64,000 bases of DNA, taken from positions 79,685,821 through 79,749,820 of the forward strand of contig NC_092346.1 in assembly GCF_963676685.1 (NCBI RefSeq), written 5' to 3'. Under the pieces are notes generated by a model. That model was not told the DNA's origin. It was given only the letters and a program-made list of their open reading frames with translations, and searched no databases. Below are positions 1 through 12,665 of the stretch, piece by piece. How positions within the stretch are numbered: position 1 is the first letter of the stretch; each line of letters starts with the position of its first letter. The position numbers were made by a program, and so were the translations under genes. This stretch comes from Mytilus edulis (lineage: Eukaryota > Mollusca > Bivalvia > Mytilida > Mytilidae).

Positions 1-480
1 CGATCGCTTCGATTATTTTTTTGTGTGTGAGTGAATTGTACATATTCGAAATATCAAAACTTCGTAGTTGAATATTTTTCGGTACTTTTACATTCTCCAT
101 TTTGTTGATAAAAGTGGTCGCGTCCAAAGTTTACTTACAACTGGTTAAAAAAATAGACTATAAATTGACCAATTCTTTCAACAGTGCTTTTGTTTAACGA
201 TACAATTGGTCTACCAGGGATTTGAACTTCATTTTAGTATTCACTGTTTGCTTTAAATTTTTCTCGATCAATTTGATTTAATTTATGTGTCTTTGGTAGT
301 ATATATAATCTTCCTAGTCTCTTATTTTCGTATCTTGTTAAATACTCATATGAAGTGTTGTCAAGGTAATTGTTATCATTTAACCTTTTCAGCATCCTAT
401 TTATAGTTTCTGAAATTTCATCTGTATGGCACTCCTGGATTTGTTCATAATGTATGTGGTTATAAAGTATACATTATTTT
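1..480 (-). pseudogene. Penelope-like-type reverse transcriptase fragment, running off the left edge
   Basis: Read on the minus strand, about 470-290 gives a helical stretch ending in RLYILPKTHK. About 226-196 gives PGRPIVS, and about 60-30 gives FDISNMYNSL. This order (LPKxHK, then PGRPIVS, then an FDxSxMY-like motif A) is that of the N-terminal half of an RT of the Penelope-like or a related type. A TAA lies between the first two motifs (about 232-236), and the frame shifts again before motif A, so the copy is dead. The catalytic YxDD part would lie left of the window. The family assignment is from remembered motifs; the coding reading itself is direct. Confidence 0.6.
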
Positions 481-1768
481 TGTAACCATTGCCTATTTAA
501 TTTATGATTGCTAAATATCAAGAATTTAATTGTAATACAATTATATTTGTTCGCTAAATTGTTCAAAGCTATTCTTTCCTTTCACATACGTTGTCTCTTA
601 TTTTGTTCATTTTTAACTTGCTGAGTTCCAGTTTTGTTGCAAATACATAAAATGCTAATTTACAAACCGAATTTTAAGGTAGAAAATCTACTTTTATATA
701 ATATTTTACTGAATATTTGATGATGTTATTTCGTCATGTTCCCGATTAACAACTGTTGGTCTATCCCTCGATCTATCCTGACTTATTACATCAGGAGTTA
801 CACAATCAACACTTATTCACCCAATAGGTAGTTTTTTTTCGATGGAAGAGTTTCTTATTAGATATTTCAATTTCATAGCATCAAAAAATGTAATTCTTAC
901 CAAAGTTTATCAGAACATCAACGTTGTTATCGCTAAACTGCACACACAAGTTTTCTAGTGGAGTGACAGATCAAGAAAAAGGTTCTTACTTAAATGACCG
1001 GCCGCCGCATACCTGCATGCTGATAAATATTTTTTTTGCAAAGCCAATACCTTAAGCTAACTTTTTTTCCAGGTTGTAGACATTTCATGCGGTGCAGGTT
1101 TTTTTTATAAATAGAAAGAAAAAAGACATTTGGACTTTTTTTTTCAAATTTCAAGATGTGAAAAAAATTGAATTTGTTACTTTTTTTTTGTCTTTTGACA
1201 TATGATTTTGCATTTTATACAGAGTTTAATTGTTTATTCATAATTCAAAACTAGAATTCCTTATTTTTGTTTTAAAATTTTGTCCATTTTCACTCAGTTT
1301 AGGGAAAGCACACCCTGTTTTATTTTAACGATGTGGTTTCAACATTTGTAAATTTAGATTACATTGATAATTTCAAATTTTTTCGAATTAAAATGTTTTA
1401 AACTACCTATTGTAAAGTTATGAAGCCATTCGAAGTCAGTATTTCTTATAGATTAACTTTACATTGAGGATTTTAAAATTTGCATTATAGTTCATTGAAT
1501 ATGATATGGACCTACTCGTTATTCTGATGCTCATTTAAATATTGTAGTAATGTATCTAATCTTCTTGTCGACAAACTGCGAAAAGTCCTGGCAATAACAG
1601 AATGCATATTTGCTTTAAACATAAACCTGTTAACCCCATTTTATCTTGCTTTGGCATTACAATTACACCATGAGTTTGGCTCTAATTTTTTTTATTGAAA
1701 ATCCAAACTCTCATGGTTTTTGTGCATCCTATTCTGAAGTATGTAGATATCGGACTAGTTAAGCAAAT
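481..1768. other. No recognisable gene
   Basis: AT-rich sequence with T-runs. No ORF with a recognisable domain was seen on either strand. The part next to 480 could be the remains of the upstream end of the RT element. Confidence 0.4.
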
Positions 1769-4345
1769 TTGGAGATAGACAGAATCCAAGACATGTCCTA
1801 TGTACCCAATGGTATTGTTGTATTTAGAAAAGGTGGTCGTATTATACAGAAGGTAGCAGAACATATTGACTTAAATGCTGAAACAATCGATGGTAAAAAT
1901 ACATTTCACTCTATGGCTAGAGTTGTATTTCAGTATCAAAACGAATTTTCAAACGATTAAACTAGAAAGATCTTTAACGTTGAATGATTCGAATACCAAT
2001 CTTATGGGATGTTTACCTTTCGACAAGCCAACAGAACGGTATGGACCTCCTCGTTATTCTAATGTGTATTGGAAGATTGTGTCTTGTTTCATCGAAAACC
2101 GAGATATATCTGTCCTGTCTTTGGTATTTCTGCGACTTCTGTCGAGACAAAACTTAGATTTGATTCCATTTTCTGCAGAAAGTACTGAACAAATTGTTTC
2201 ATTTTGGACCGGTTCTTACCAAAGGCTGAATCTGAAATTTCGTCTGTAGCCTATGCTCCGTTTATAGATTATAGATGCCAAGCCTCGACATGGTAATAGT
2301 ATTTACAACTATGTTTAGAGATGCCAAAACGTGCTGTTCAACAATATGCTGTGGAAACATTTGACATTTTTAATTGTATGCTGTTTTCCAAATGTAAAAT
2401 GGTCTATTCCAGACGTGTTCGAGGATGAACTTAGGTATATGAGGCTAGCTCTCATTGCTCTTTTGATTAATTTAAAAGCATTATTCAATTGGTTTTAAGA
2501 TGAAATCGTTAATTAACATTGAACCAAATGAATGTCAAAGTTCATTTGCTGAAACACCTAAAAGCGCTGAAGGAACTGCACATTTATTTTCCTAATTCTA
2601 AAGAACCATGTTGCCATTGTTTGAAGAATTCAGAATAAACTCATGTAAACTATCACTAACCTTTGCATTTTGGGATATGTTTCTTCGTGCAGTTGATATA
2701 TTGCTATAGAACATTAGGGTCGAACGGGATGGGTAGTGGCTTTTACATTTGAAAATAGTAGCTACAATGTTGCGATGCTATTTCATTACTAATCGGACGA
2801 ACTATACTAGGTGGACACCAGCCTACACAGTGGATATGTTGAATCTGTCTGAAACGGTAAAATCTGTCTTTATGTCAGGTGAGATTTCAATCAGACATAA
2901 ACATGGAGCCTTAAATAGTATCTAAAGTGATATGCCTACAGAGAAAACTATTATTAAAGATTCTAAAGGTTGTAGAGCATCATAGGACTGACAAGGAAAA
3001 AAACGCTTTACTTCGATGGATGCTTACAATACACATCCTTGCGCGTTTTAGTTCTAATAAGAGATCAAGATCCGGATTAGCCACAGATGCAGAAATTGAA
3101 TTTGAAGAAAACAAGCAAACGACAATGATACGAGACAAGAAGAATGTCTCTGATTTGATAGGTATATGCATTCAAAAATGACCGATCCATTTAACGTTGC
3201 CGATCATCCTAAGCCATTGATAGATACTAGTATTTCTACAGAAATAAAAGCCCCAATAATTGTTCATGATTCTCTTCTTAAATCTCTTGAACGTGGCAAC
3301 CAGATGGTTAAATGTTTTGTGGAAGGCTGCTCTACTGAGTCTGAAACACACGTCTTCTACAGTCCTATGTCTAGGTCTGCACTCAATACTTTCGATGATA
3401 CGACCAAGACCTTAAAACTCAAGTGTAAATCAGGTGACTTTGTTAAGGCACATATAAACCCAGTAAAAATAGTTCTTTGTGCTTTAGTTCTTGCTAATGT
3501 TCGTGAGAATGAGACTGTAGTAAGGATATTGGCATATCCTATTGGTCCCATGCCGTGAGCTCTGTTCCATGATGATGATACCATGTGGAAATGTTGTAAA
3601 TGTGATATAATTCATCTCCTTGAAGAAGAAATTTGCTCTTCTTTCAATCTTCCAAGTTATGATAATATTTATCAAAGGTACCAGGCTTATAACTTGATAC
3701 GCCAGACGTGCGTTTCGTCTACATAAGACTCATCAGTGACGCTCAGATCAAAATAGTTAGAAAGCCAATTGAAACAAGTATAAAGTTGAAGAGCATTAAA
3801 GACAAAAATTCCAAAAACGTTGTGCCAAATCCGATAAGTTTTTAAACGTGAGATTAGGAATCGCCGTTAACATTGGAAGTGCATCCATTGTATGATCCGA
3901 AAAGGAAAGTTCAGATATCTTCATGATGATCTAAACAAGCTAAGGTCGGAGTTTGTCGCCACAAAGGATGCCAGTCTTGTGAAAATTCCCTCATATGAAA
4001 ACATGTTTTACAGCACATCCCATGTGCAATGCTTCAAACGCAAGTTTGGATAAACTCACATATTGCTAAACCAGTGACTGATCATTCTTTGCAAAGACTC
4101 TGGCTGGTAAGAGGATAAAAACGATTTGCTCTCGGTTTTCCTTGAGAGACCGATGTCAGTAGATTTCCTTCAAGACCTTGTTTGTACGTATACGGACAAG
4201 GGAAAACAGATTGCAATAACAACTGTGTATTCAACCAAAAGAAATCCGCGTATACCAATATTTGTTTATGTGAAGGGTCTGACTGTTGTAGACATTATTT
4301 AACTCACCGCGCAATATTGGAAGAAGACGTCGATGAAAACGATGA
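1769..4345 (+). pseudogene. Broken copy of a multi-copy invertebrate protein family (function unknown)
   Basis: Plus-strand frames give a broken chain of peptides: YVPNGIVVFRKGG and ETIDGKNTFHSMARVVFQYQ (1790-1940), then YGPPRYSNVYWKIVSCF and LVFLRLLSRQNLD (2040-2165), NYTRWTPAYTVDML (about 2800-2845), and a 130-codon open stretch at 3166-3558 ending ILAYPIGPMP. Further coding-looking pieces follow at about 3895-4050 and 4130-4300. Stops and frame changes separate the pieces, so this is a pseudogene. The motif order (NTFHSMAR, GPPRYxNVYWK, NYxRWxPxY, LAYPxGPxP) resembles uncharacterised multi-copy proteins remembered from cnidarian and mollusc genomes, which may be mobile. I cannot name a function. 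A copy of a dispersed repeat (3676-3850) interrupts the second half. Confidence 0.5.
3676..3850 (+). repeat. Dispersed repeat family 2 (TACGCCAGACG / TTTCGTCTACATAAGACTC)
   Basis: Carries the hallmark 'aataagactcatcag'-type core: ACGCCAGACG, then TTTCGTCTACATAAGACTCA, then a 'GAAGAGCATTAAAGAC' box and a 'TTGTGCCAAATCCG' box. The same order is seen at 26358-26560, 26708-26790 and 41998-42180, and inverted and degenerate at about 9900-10040. Confidence 0.75.
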
Positions 4346-6901
4346 TTAATGTCAGGTTTTCGAAAGTTGCCATACACTTTGTTTGTTCAAATACCCCATA
4401 CAACCACTGTTTCTAAGAGGTCCATATGTGCTTTTGTAAGGCAAAGGCACATAAAACCTAAAACGTTCATAGAGCTAGAATATAAGCTGAAACTTTAGTC
4501 CATCATTAAACTCATTTGATTTATTTGCCTTGTGAAATATTTGTGACTGGCAACAAATATACATCAAAGCAAAAACCAAATTGACTTCGATTCTTTTTAT
4601 AATGCCGTAAAATTGAGAAATATATCTTTAGAAGAACATGCGACTAAAAAAAATGAGATTCGATAGTTCCTTCTTTTTTTTTTTGCTAGTCTGAATTCCC
4701 TTTAAAATGTGCATCTGGTGGTCTCTTATTTTCAAATTAAGTTAAAAATGAAGTGTCACAGTTTATTTCATTTTGAATTTTTACTTTAGTAACTATTCAG
4801 ATATTTTTTGGAGACTTTTTATAACCTCTTGTGAAATAAATTGACAATAGTGAAAAACTCAATCACTAACCTTTGACCTTATTTTTAAAAAAATGCACCA
4901 TATTTCAATTCTACGACCAGGCAAAAATTAAAGAATAAACATTTCTCTTTCCAAAAAGTCATAATTTAGCCTGAAGGTAGGGTAGTCCACTAAAGTTGAA
5001 AATTGTTTGCCTGGTCACTCCACTATTCAGCAGATGGGTAGTGCTTTTACTTTTTAGTTGTAAATGGCATTCTAAATAATGAACAAATCAAAATAGTGTT
5101 TAGTTTTATGAGCAGTCGACAAACGGGAACTTCACAAACTTCTGTCAAACACGAATGTGTACACTTGTAACAACCCGATAACCTCTCTTATGCCCCTTCA
5201 CATTCAATGATTTTTCGAACAAGTCCTTGGATCGCCAATTCGTAGTCTATCGTAAAAATACGTAAGTATCGTAAACCGTACGTAAACCGCTAGCAACGCG
5301 TAACTCACTGTAAACTGCTTTCTCAAAGCCGTTAATGAGAAGTAACATATTTTATTACAATTTGCTACGGTTAGTTTAAGATTTATTTGCGGATTGTTTA
5401 CGGATTATTACGCGTGGTTACGTGTTTTTTATGATTGCAGTTGGGTCGTGCTAACATGGCTTCATGGTTTGTTTCGAGTTATTATGAACAATTTACGTGT
5501 AGTTACTAATAAGTGTCTTCTTATTCGTGGTTCGAAATATTCTAGCCACGGTCACAAAGGATGTATTTCAACAATGTAAATAATTTTAAGTAATTCAAGA
5601 AATATTTTGCCTGCAATTTTTAAGTTTTTTGCAAAAATTGTAAAATTACTGTGTAAATTTAATTCTGTCTACAGATTTCAGACGCTCTGTTTCAACGTCT
5701 TAATCTAAATAATATTTCTATAAGCTGAGTTATAACTTTATATGATAAAATCACCAAAGTTGGTAAAGTGAAAGAATGTTTCAGTTGATGACTTTTCTTA
5801 TGTGTAGTCAATTTGGAACACATGACTTCAAAAGAAGTTATAGTCCAAATTTTTAAATCTTTTTGAAAAGGAAATATGCATGCACAACTAATATGGAACT
5901 GTAGTACTGAAATATTTTCCTAGTTTTTACACTTATTCTTTTATAAGCGATCTTGAATGACATTAATATGATTTTTTTACAAACTTAAAAGCATTTAATT
6001 TGATGCATATGTATGACATACATTTGGTTTTTGTCCCAAGTTTCCCTAAAAGAAAAGAATATATAAGTTGGAAAGAAAAATACCGAACTCTAAGGAAAAT
6101 TCTAAATGGAATCTGTCTCTTATCAAATGACAAAATCAAATGCTCAAACACATCAAACGAATGAATAACAACTGCAATTTTCTGTCTTGGTATCGGCATA
6201 ATAGTGACAAAAATGAAATAAATAAATGGGCAAATGCATCTAAGATCAAATTTGCCTAAAGGAGTCCGAACCACATACATTATGGATGATGATATTTATC
6301 GTGTTTTATTCTTTCTTGGAAATTAAAAACAACGTAGACCAAAACATTGTAGTCACACCAAGACAAAATACCCAATAGATATCTTATTAATGTAATAATA
6401 CCCTTAATATATATATTTAAAAGTTTTGAGTTTTTGAAATAAAGAGGTTTAGAATGTAGAATTTTTAAATGAAGACCTATATTCAAATGTGAAAACCTCC
6501 AATAGTCTTTGTGTTGAATTCTGACATGAAAACTTGACAATATGCCAGTTAAATGTTTATTTATAATTCGACTTTCAAAACATTTCGAAATATCAATTCC
6601 ATCTAAGGACTTGAGTTTCCTTAACTTACAATGTTGCCATTCCCTCGGAAAAAGTAATCGTAAATGATTTTGACTGTTCTGTTTCTGTTCAGGAGGTTAT
6701 TCCAGGACCAAGGGTCTTATATATTTAATCTAAACGTGTATATCAACGATCACTTGAGCTCTTCTGCCTCGGGTTTACTGTAAACCGGATGTCTAGCGTA
6801 CCATCTGACTTGAGCCGGAGAATTGGTACTTGTGTGATTTTATATAAACTTATATGTAAATCATGATATTGAACTGAACTAAGGTAGCTCAATTTTGACT
6901 C
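4346..6901. other. No recognisable gene
   Basis: Short AT-rich ORFs only. A weak imperfect inverted repeat built on CGTAAACCG / CGGTTTACG-like words lies at 5240-5420. At 6110-6195 there is a fragment of a dispersed repeat (CTCAAACACATCAAACGAATG), also seen at 18720, 23205, 45690, 52385 and, inverted, near 53140. Confidence 0.4.
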
Positions 6902-7484
6902 TAAAGAAGTAGGTCCGGTAAGGGCCGATTTTGGCCTCAAATATCAGGTTCATCTGATGAACGATTTTGGACACTTTTTAAATACTTAAGTGTCTATTTC
7001 AGTTGATTCAATACGTTTATGTGAAAGATTTTAACTGATGTTGTCATTACAAACGCTCAGATTGAAGCTTAAATATGAGAAATCTATCAAATATGCCAAA
7101 AATTTCACTTTTCAGGTATTTTTTGTCAAAAATGAAAGTGGCTGCATCCGTGTTCATCCTCAACCTTTATATATGTTATGTAATATCATCAAATACAACT
7201 CACATTTCAATATTAAGAATGAACACAAAAGCGGCCACTTTCATTTAAGACGGAAACCGTCTAAAATATAACTTGAATGCTAAAATTGTTGAGATTTCAG
7301 TAATTTAGCATGACTTAATGATGCTAGTACCCGATATATGTGCAATGTATTCAAAAACAGCCCACATTTATGTAGCAGAAGCATTCTACTTTCTAATAGA
7401 TAACTAAAAGTTTACATTTTAACAATTTTGTAAAACTGCTTTATTTTGAGGCCGAACAGGGGTCTTACTGGACCTACTCCTTTC
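6902..7484. mobile_element. MITE-like element with ~35-bp terminal inverted repeats
   Basis: The left end reads AAGAAGTAGGTCCGGTAAGG followed by GCC...GGCCTCAAA. The reverse complement of the right end (to 7484) reads GGAGTAGGTCCAGTAAGACC followed by CC...GGCCTCAAA. The interior contains a second, nested inverted repeat: AATGAAAGTGGC near 7129 pairs with GCCACTTTCATT near 7235. No transposase ORF is present, so it is non-autonomous. Target-site duplication not determined. Confidence 0.6.
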
Positions 7485-7639
7485 ATAGAATATAAATTAT
7501 GCAATTATATTAAAATTAAGGAAATTCCTCTTGTTACTTGACATGGACGCTTTTATTGCTTTTTTGTCTCTCTTAATTTTGATGCTGTTTGGCTTTCTAT
7601 TGGCTCACATAACTTACTCGTCTGATAAGATGAGCCCTT

Positions 7640-7920
7640 TCCAACTTATTTTTTTAAGGTTTTTGTGTTGTACTGCTACACCACTGTCCCAGTTTAGGGG
7701 TCGGCGCCTTCAAACGAGTTTTATATCGACATTGTTTGTACATTTATCATGCCGTTGATTTTTTTTCCGAGCGAACTGTTTAACAGTTGTTCGGGGTCTT
7801 TTATAGCTTGTTGAAAGCCTTACGGTGACCTATATTTCCAAACCTTCTACGTCATTTTGTCTCTGGAGGAGAGTTGTCTAATTAGCAATCACACCTTATC
7901 TTCTTACTCTTTTACTAATT
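7640..7920 (-). repeat. Degenerate SINE/MITE-like repeat (family 1, inverted copy)
   Basis: Ends in 'GGAGAGTTGTCTAATTAGCAA ...CACACC.TATCTTC', the reverse complement of the family-1 head (GAAGATGTGGTATGATTGCC). Better copies of the same composite are at 31800-32175 and 34590-34945. Confidence 0.5.
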
Positions 7921-8174
7921 AAAGAAATACTTAAAGCGGGTTCTGCCTTCGTAATTGTTAACAATGAATTGTATTATAACTCAACTTAAGGCCTCGAGTG
8001 TACCACAAGATGAGAAGTTTATTATATGGTTCATGAGTTATATTATTATTTTATCATCTAGAGAACTAGTCTCTTCTCTAAGACAACGGTATTCTGTGAT
8101 GAATTTTGATTCTAAGGTCCTTTTCTGACGATGTTCTTTATGTTGGAAGTTTGCCACTTACATCATTTAGTGTT

Positions 8175-8597
8175 AGTAAATATGTACCTAATGAACTCTT
8201 GTCATGTACATTGAAATTAGTAAGATCACTTTATACTGCAACTTCTTTCAGAAACTCATATCATGAGCACTGAAATCGGAAAAATCCCCTCATACTGCCA
8301 CTTCTTTAAGGAATAATTGTCAGGAGGCCTCAAATCGGTACTATCTATTTATGCTGCAAATCCCTTTAGTAATATAAAAGTGTATTCCTAATTTTAGCCA
8401 GCAACACATGCTATGAACAGTGAAATTAATATCATCCGTTTAAACTGCAACTTCTTTCATACAGTAACACATGTCATGAGCCTTATATCGGTAATATATG
8501 TTAATAACACAACTCCCTACATGCAGAAACACATTCGTGCACGCTCAATGAAGTTATATCTTTTTAAATCGCAACTTCCTCCATACAGAAACACATG
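8175..8597. repeat. Degenerate tandem repeat, ~60-80 bp unit, about six copies
   Basis: An ACTGCAACTTCTTTCATACA-like block followed by 'GAAACACATGTCATGAGCACTGAAATCGG'-like sequence recurs. The CTGCAA/CTGCCA word falls at about 8236, 8295, 8354 and 8445, with degenerate versions near 8511 and 8570. Spacing is irregular, so this is an old array. Confidence 0.6.
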
Positions 8598-9899
8598 ATA
8601 GACTTTCCGTTTTGAGTTTTCTTCAGAGTTCTTGTGATTAAACTTTTTAGATGTCACTTCAATATAACAAAATATAGAAATGTATAACAGAGTAAGAGAC
8701 ACATAACAATAATTCTGAAATTCTGAAAGCATTGATACATTTAGGTATCTTTGAATATTACCCATCTAATTTGATTTATTGCTAAAAACATAGGAAAAGA
8801 GGCATAACTCTAACATACAAGATACAAACAAGATACACGAACAGAGCTTATTGCTTACATAACTTCTATATGGGAAATATGGTCCACGATTGGCAAATAT
8901 TAATATGCTCATGACAATCACAAATTCGGAAATAATATTATTTTTTTAAATATTTATATGACAATTGTAGCAAAAATTAAATATAAATGGATGGATTGGT
9001 TTTTACCGTCAAGCTCGAAATTTAACATGCAAACCAATAATATGTTGGTATCATTAAATCGCACATAGTAACAGTCCATGTGAAGAAATATAACCCTAGT
9101 ACACGGATACACAATTCTGCCACCGAGCCGAACGGTCTTCCATCTTACTCATAAAAGTAGCAAACATTAGAATAATTATAAACTATCTCAGTAAAAAATA
9201 AATTTCGGAAAAAAATCACCTTTGGAATCTGCGTATGATGAACACAGCTATTGGTTCACTTCTACAAGTCGGGTTCACTTCATCGATATCCCTGAGAGAA
9301 CACTATCACATTAAATGTTCGATAATATTTTCACTTCAAACAGCCAACAACAAGAAATGGCCAAATAACAAATATGTTTTACGTTTTCAGAACTATAAAG
9401 AAATCCTATTACAAATGTTTGATTGTAATAGTCGCAATGACTTCCGTCTATAGGACGCAACAATGAAAATCAATTAGATTTTCGGTTATAACTTAGTATT
9501 TCAATCGTAGAAGAAGTATTTCAAAATGAGCAAAAGATTATATACTTTCTCTATCGAATATCCTGTTACCATTATGATTTCGTATTTCGCAAACATTTGT
9601 ATGAATTCTTTGCTGGACATATCTTGTTTGTCAGTATAGCTGTCTTTGGTTGCTTTTTAAAAGTCTTGTTCTTGTATAGGCATGTCTTAAGATTTATTTT
9701 CACTATGAATATAATTGATCTGTATCCTTAACCTTAATTTTACCAAGAAAGGATCAATGACACTTTTTTTAATTTCTCTAACTTTAATCCAAATGATATT
9801 TGTCGTTATTGTTATGGTAAAGCGGATAAAATTACTGTTAACAAAACTTTGAAATGTTCGAAAAACAAATGATTTTCTATCCAAGGAATAGAATACCTG
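8598..9899. other. No recognisable gene
   Basis: AT-rich sequence without a convincing ORF, splice-bounded exon or strong repeat structure. Confidence 0.4.
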
Positions 9900-10040
9900 C
9901 ATGCTGTATTTGGCAAACTCTTTCAGCTTTTTCCTCCAATGAGCGCCAACTTTGTACTTTACTTTTTTATTCGTGCTTCAACGTTGAGTCTTTTGTAGAC
10001 CAAACAAAATTACAAGCCCGGTATCTTTGTTGAGTTTTTC
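9900..10040 (-). repeat. Dispersed repeat family 2, degenerate inverted copy
   Basis: 'TGTATTTGGCAAACTCTTTC', 'CAACTTTGTACTTTACTTTT' and 'GAGTCTTTTGTAGACCAAAC' are the reverse-complement blocks of family 2 in the expected order. Confidence 0.5.
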
Positions 10041-10300
10041 TGTATATTATTTTATGAATACGTACAATTACAAATGATTTTCGTTGTGTCCTAGTATGAA
10101 CGTTGGAATATCAAATTTCCTTAAAGTTTCAAGTAAATGATAGTTTTTACTCCATTAATAGCTATTTTTGGGGAGATATTTTGTTGAAAAAATGTAATGA
10201 GACATGACAGATAACTTGTCGATTTTGTCTCGACTGCTCTATTTTAACTTTATTATACTTTTTTGACAAACATTATAAAACATAACAAAAATCTAAGTTC

Positions 10301-11470
10301 AGCAAATAGTAAAAGAAAAGAGGGACGAAAGATACCAAAGGGACAGTCAAACTCATAAATCTAAAACAAACTGACAACGCCATGGCTAAAAATGAAAAAG
10401 ACAAACAGAAAAACAATAGTACACACGACACAACATAGAAAACTAAAGAATAAACAACACGAACCCCACCAAAAACTAGGGGTGATCTCAGGTGCTCCGG
10501 AAGGGTAAGCAGATCCTGCTCCACATGTGGCACCCGTCGTGTTGCTTATGTGATTACAAATCCGGTAAATAGTCTAATTCGGTAGGTCATATTCATGAAA
10601 GGGAAGGGGATTGTAGCTACGACGTAAGGAACATATCCGATATCATTTGTGAAACGGTTATTCCATAACGGTCAACCAACTCGTGATGGCGTCCGTAAAA
10701 TTTACGAAGGGATGATTTCAACTTCACCATTTGGAACTCTTGGTTTAATAGCTTCCTTGTGAGCAGCAAACCTCTATCAAGAAAATCATGATAGGAAATG
10801 CAAGCACGGGAATATCGTATCAATTGGGAGATATATACCCCGTATGCAGGTGCTGCTGGAATGTTGCTACTTAGAAATGGAAAGTTCACAATTGGAAAGC
10901 TGAAATCATCCCTTTTGTCGTAAAGTTTTGTTTTCAACCGACCCTCATTGTCAATTTCTAGATGTAAGTCAAGATATGAAGCCGACTTAACTGTATCTGT
11001 AGTATCCTTTATCTCTAGTTCGATTGGATAGATGCGTTCCACATAGTCACCAAATTTTGATTTTTTTAGTGAAAGAACATCATCTATATAGCGGAAATTA
11101 GAGTTAAAGTAAGTCTTTAACAATTTTGTTGAATTGTAAATACCTGTGAGAAGAGGCGTAACTCTAGCTTTAAATGTAGAAAAAAATAACTCTTTCGCAT
11201 AGAAAACTCCCAAATCAATGAAAGAGATATCGCAAATCATTATTATAAGGTGTCCTTAAATTCACTCCATAAGAACTACCGAACTTATTGTTACACACAA
11301 AATACGCGATAGTGGAGGAAATAAGTTTGTTGCACTATTTAGTGTTCTGTTGTTTCGTTGTTTTCCTCTTATAGGCGATGTGTTTTCTTGGGTTTTAGTT
11401 TGTAACGCCGATTTGTTATCTCTCAATCAAATTATGACTTTTTAGCAGCGGTATACTTCTGTTGTCTTTC
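10301..11470 (-). mobile_element. Penelope-like-type retroelement fragment (RT core plus 3' tail)
   Basis: A 207-codon minus-strand frame (11240-10617) carries the RT catalytic motif FRYIDDVLSL, then SASYLDLHLEIDNEGRLKTK and AYGVYISQLIRYSRAC, then a thumb-like region ending SQMISDMFLTS. YIDD followed by a YLDL box fits RTs of the Penelope-like type. Sequence N-terminal to FRYIDD does not read as RT, so the copy is 5'-decayed. No GIY-YIG endonuclease was found. The tail, about 10620-10301, is non-coding and recurs at 11759-12062, 19826-20060, 44152-44480, 48780-49090 and (opposite strand) 55085-55245. The CCTCTTATA...TTTTAGTTTGT block near 11360-11470 resembles part of the repeat at 52380-52680. 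Confidence 0.7.
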
Positions 11471-11758
11471 TTTACACATTCATTACCAGTGCAATATTTG
11501 AAACATGTACGAAGAAAACATAAGACAAAATTGGCTATGGGGTACATTTATATTCGCAGTTTTCAAATATAGAACATTTGAGGCTTCTAAAGCGTCATCC
11601 TTCAAAGATCACAAGCACATAAACTAGATAATTATACTAAACTTATAGCATAAATCATCCGACATTACGAGCAGGTAGATCTTTATCATAGGTGTACTAT
11701 ATAAAATTTATTTTGCGTCATTATTATTAATATATTAAAAATCCGTACATGTGTACAA

Positions 11759-12062
11759 AAGAGGGACGACAGATACCAGAGGGGGAGTCAAACTCATAGA
11801 AAGAAAATAAACTGACAACGCCATGGCTAAAAATAAAAAGACAACCAGACAAATAATAGCACAAAAGACACAAAATAGAAAACTAAAGACTAAGCAACAC
11901 GAACCCACCAAAAGCTTGGGGTGATCTCAGGTGCTTCGGAAGGGTAAGCAGATCCTGCTCCACATGTGGCACCTGTCGTGTTGCTTATGTTATTATAAAT
12001 CCGGTAAATAGTCTTATTCGGTAGGTCACATTTGTGAAAAGAGAAAGGGTGTTTTAGTTACA
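11759..12062 (-). repeat. Solo 3' tail of the same retroelement
   Basis: Starts GAGGGACGACAGATACCAGA and ends near GGTAGGTCACATTTGTGAAA. It matches 10319-10605 closely and lies in the same orientation about 290 bp beyond the end of the first copy. No RT-coding part is attached. Confidence 0.75.
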
Positions 12063-12529
12063 ACTGATTAGAAAAATACAATAAACCACAAAATTTGAAC
12101 ACTTTTAAAAATCTCACAAAAGTCCTTTTCTCATAGAAAAGCTTTTGTATTTTCACAGAACAGGAATTCACCCGTGAAACTAGGGAAAATGCTTTGCCTC
12201 GTTTTAAATCAAACTGGAGAAAAAAATGCTTAAAGACTTAAAAACTAAAAAGAAATGAATCAACTTATAGAAATAGAATAATAGAGGTGGGGTGTGAAGT
12301 ACAATACAACAGGAAAGTTTGCATATTCTTGATTATTTATATTGTTTTGAATTCTGTTTTAAATCACGACAGCGGGTTATACTTTCGTCATCCAAAAACA
12401 GTTTCAATTGTTTTACAATACTTTTTTTGGTTGATTCTCCGATATACTATTAACTATATGGAAATATTTTTTGGTTATGTGAGCCTAATCCAGTTTGATA
12501 TTCATAATAAAAACCGATAAATAAAATTA

Positions 12530-12665
12530 AGAAAGGAAATGGGGAATGTGTCTATGCGACAACAACCCGACCATAGAGCAGACAACAGCCGAAGGCCACC
12601 AATGGGTCGTCAATGTAGCGAGAATTTCCGCACCCGTAGGTGTCCTTCAGCTGGCCCCTTAAATA
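12530..12665 (+). repeat. Dispersed repeat family 3 (one of an inverted pair)
   Basis: GGAAATGGGGAATGTGTCTA ... CGGGTAGGTGTCCTTCAGCTGGCCCC-type sequence. The reverse complement lies at 17930-18075 (GGGGCCAGCTGAAGGACGCC ... CCCCATTTCCATTCTCAATT). The two copies bracket receptor gene 1. Confidence 0.7.

Noticed and set aside
8175-8597. CRISPR-like array
   Set aside because: Unit spacing and sequence are irregular and the genome is eukaryotic; it is a decayed minisatellite.
12287-12520. 77-codon hydrophobic frame
   Set aside because: Hydrophobicity follows from T-rich DNA; no homology or splice context.
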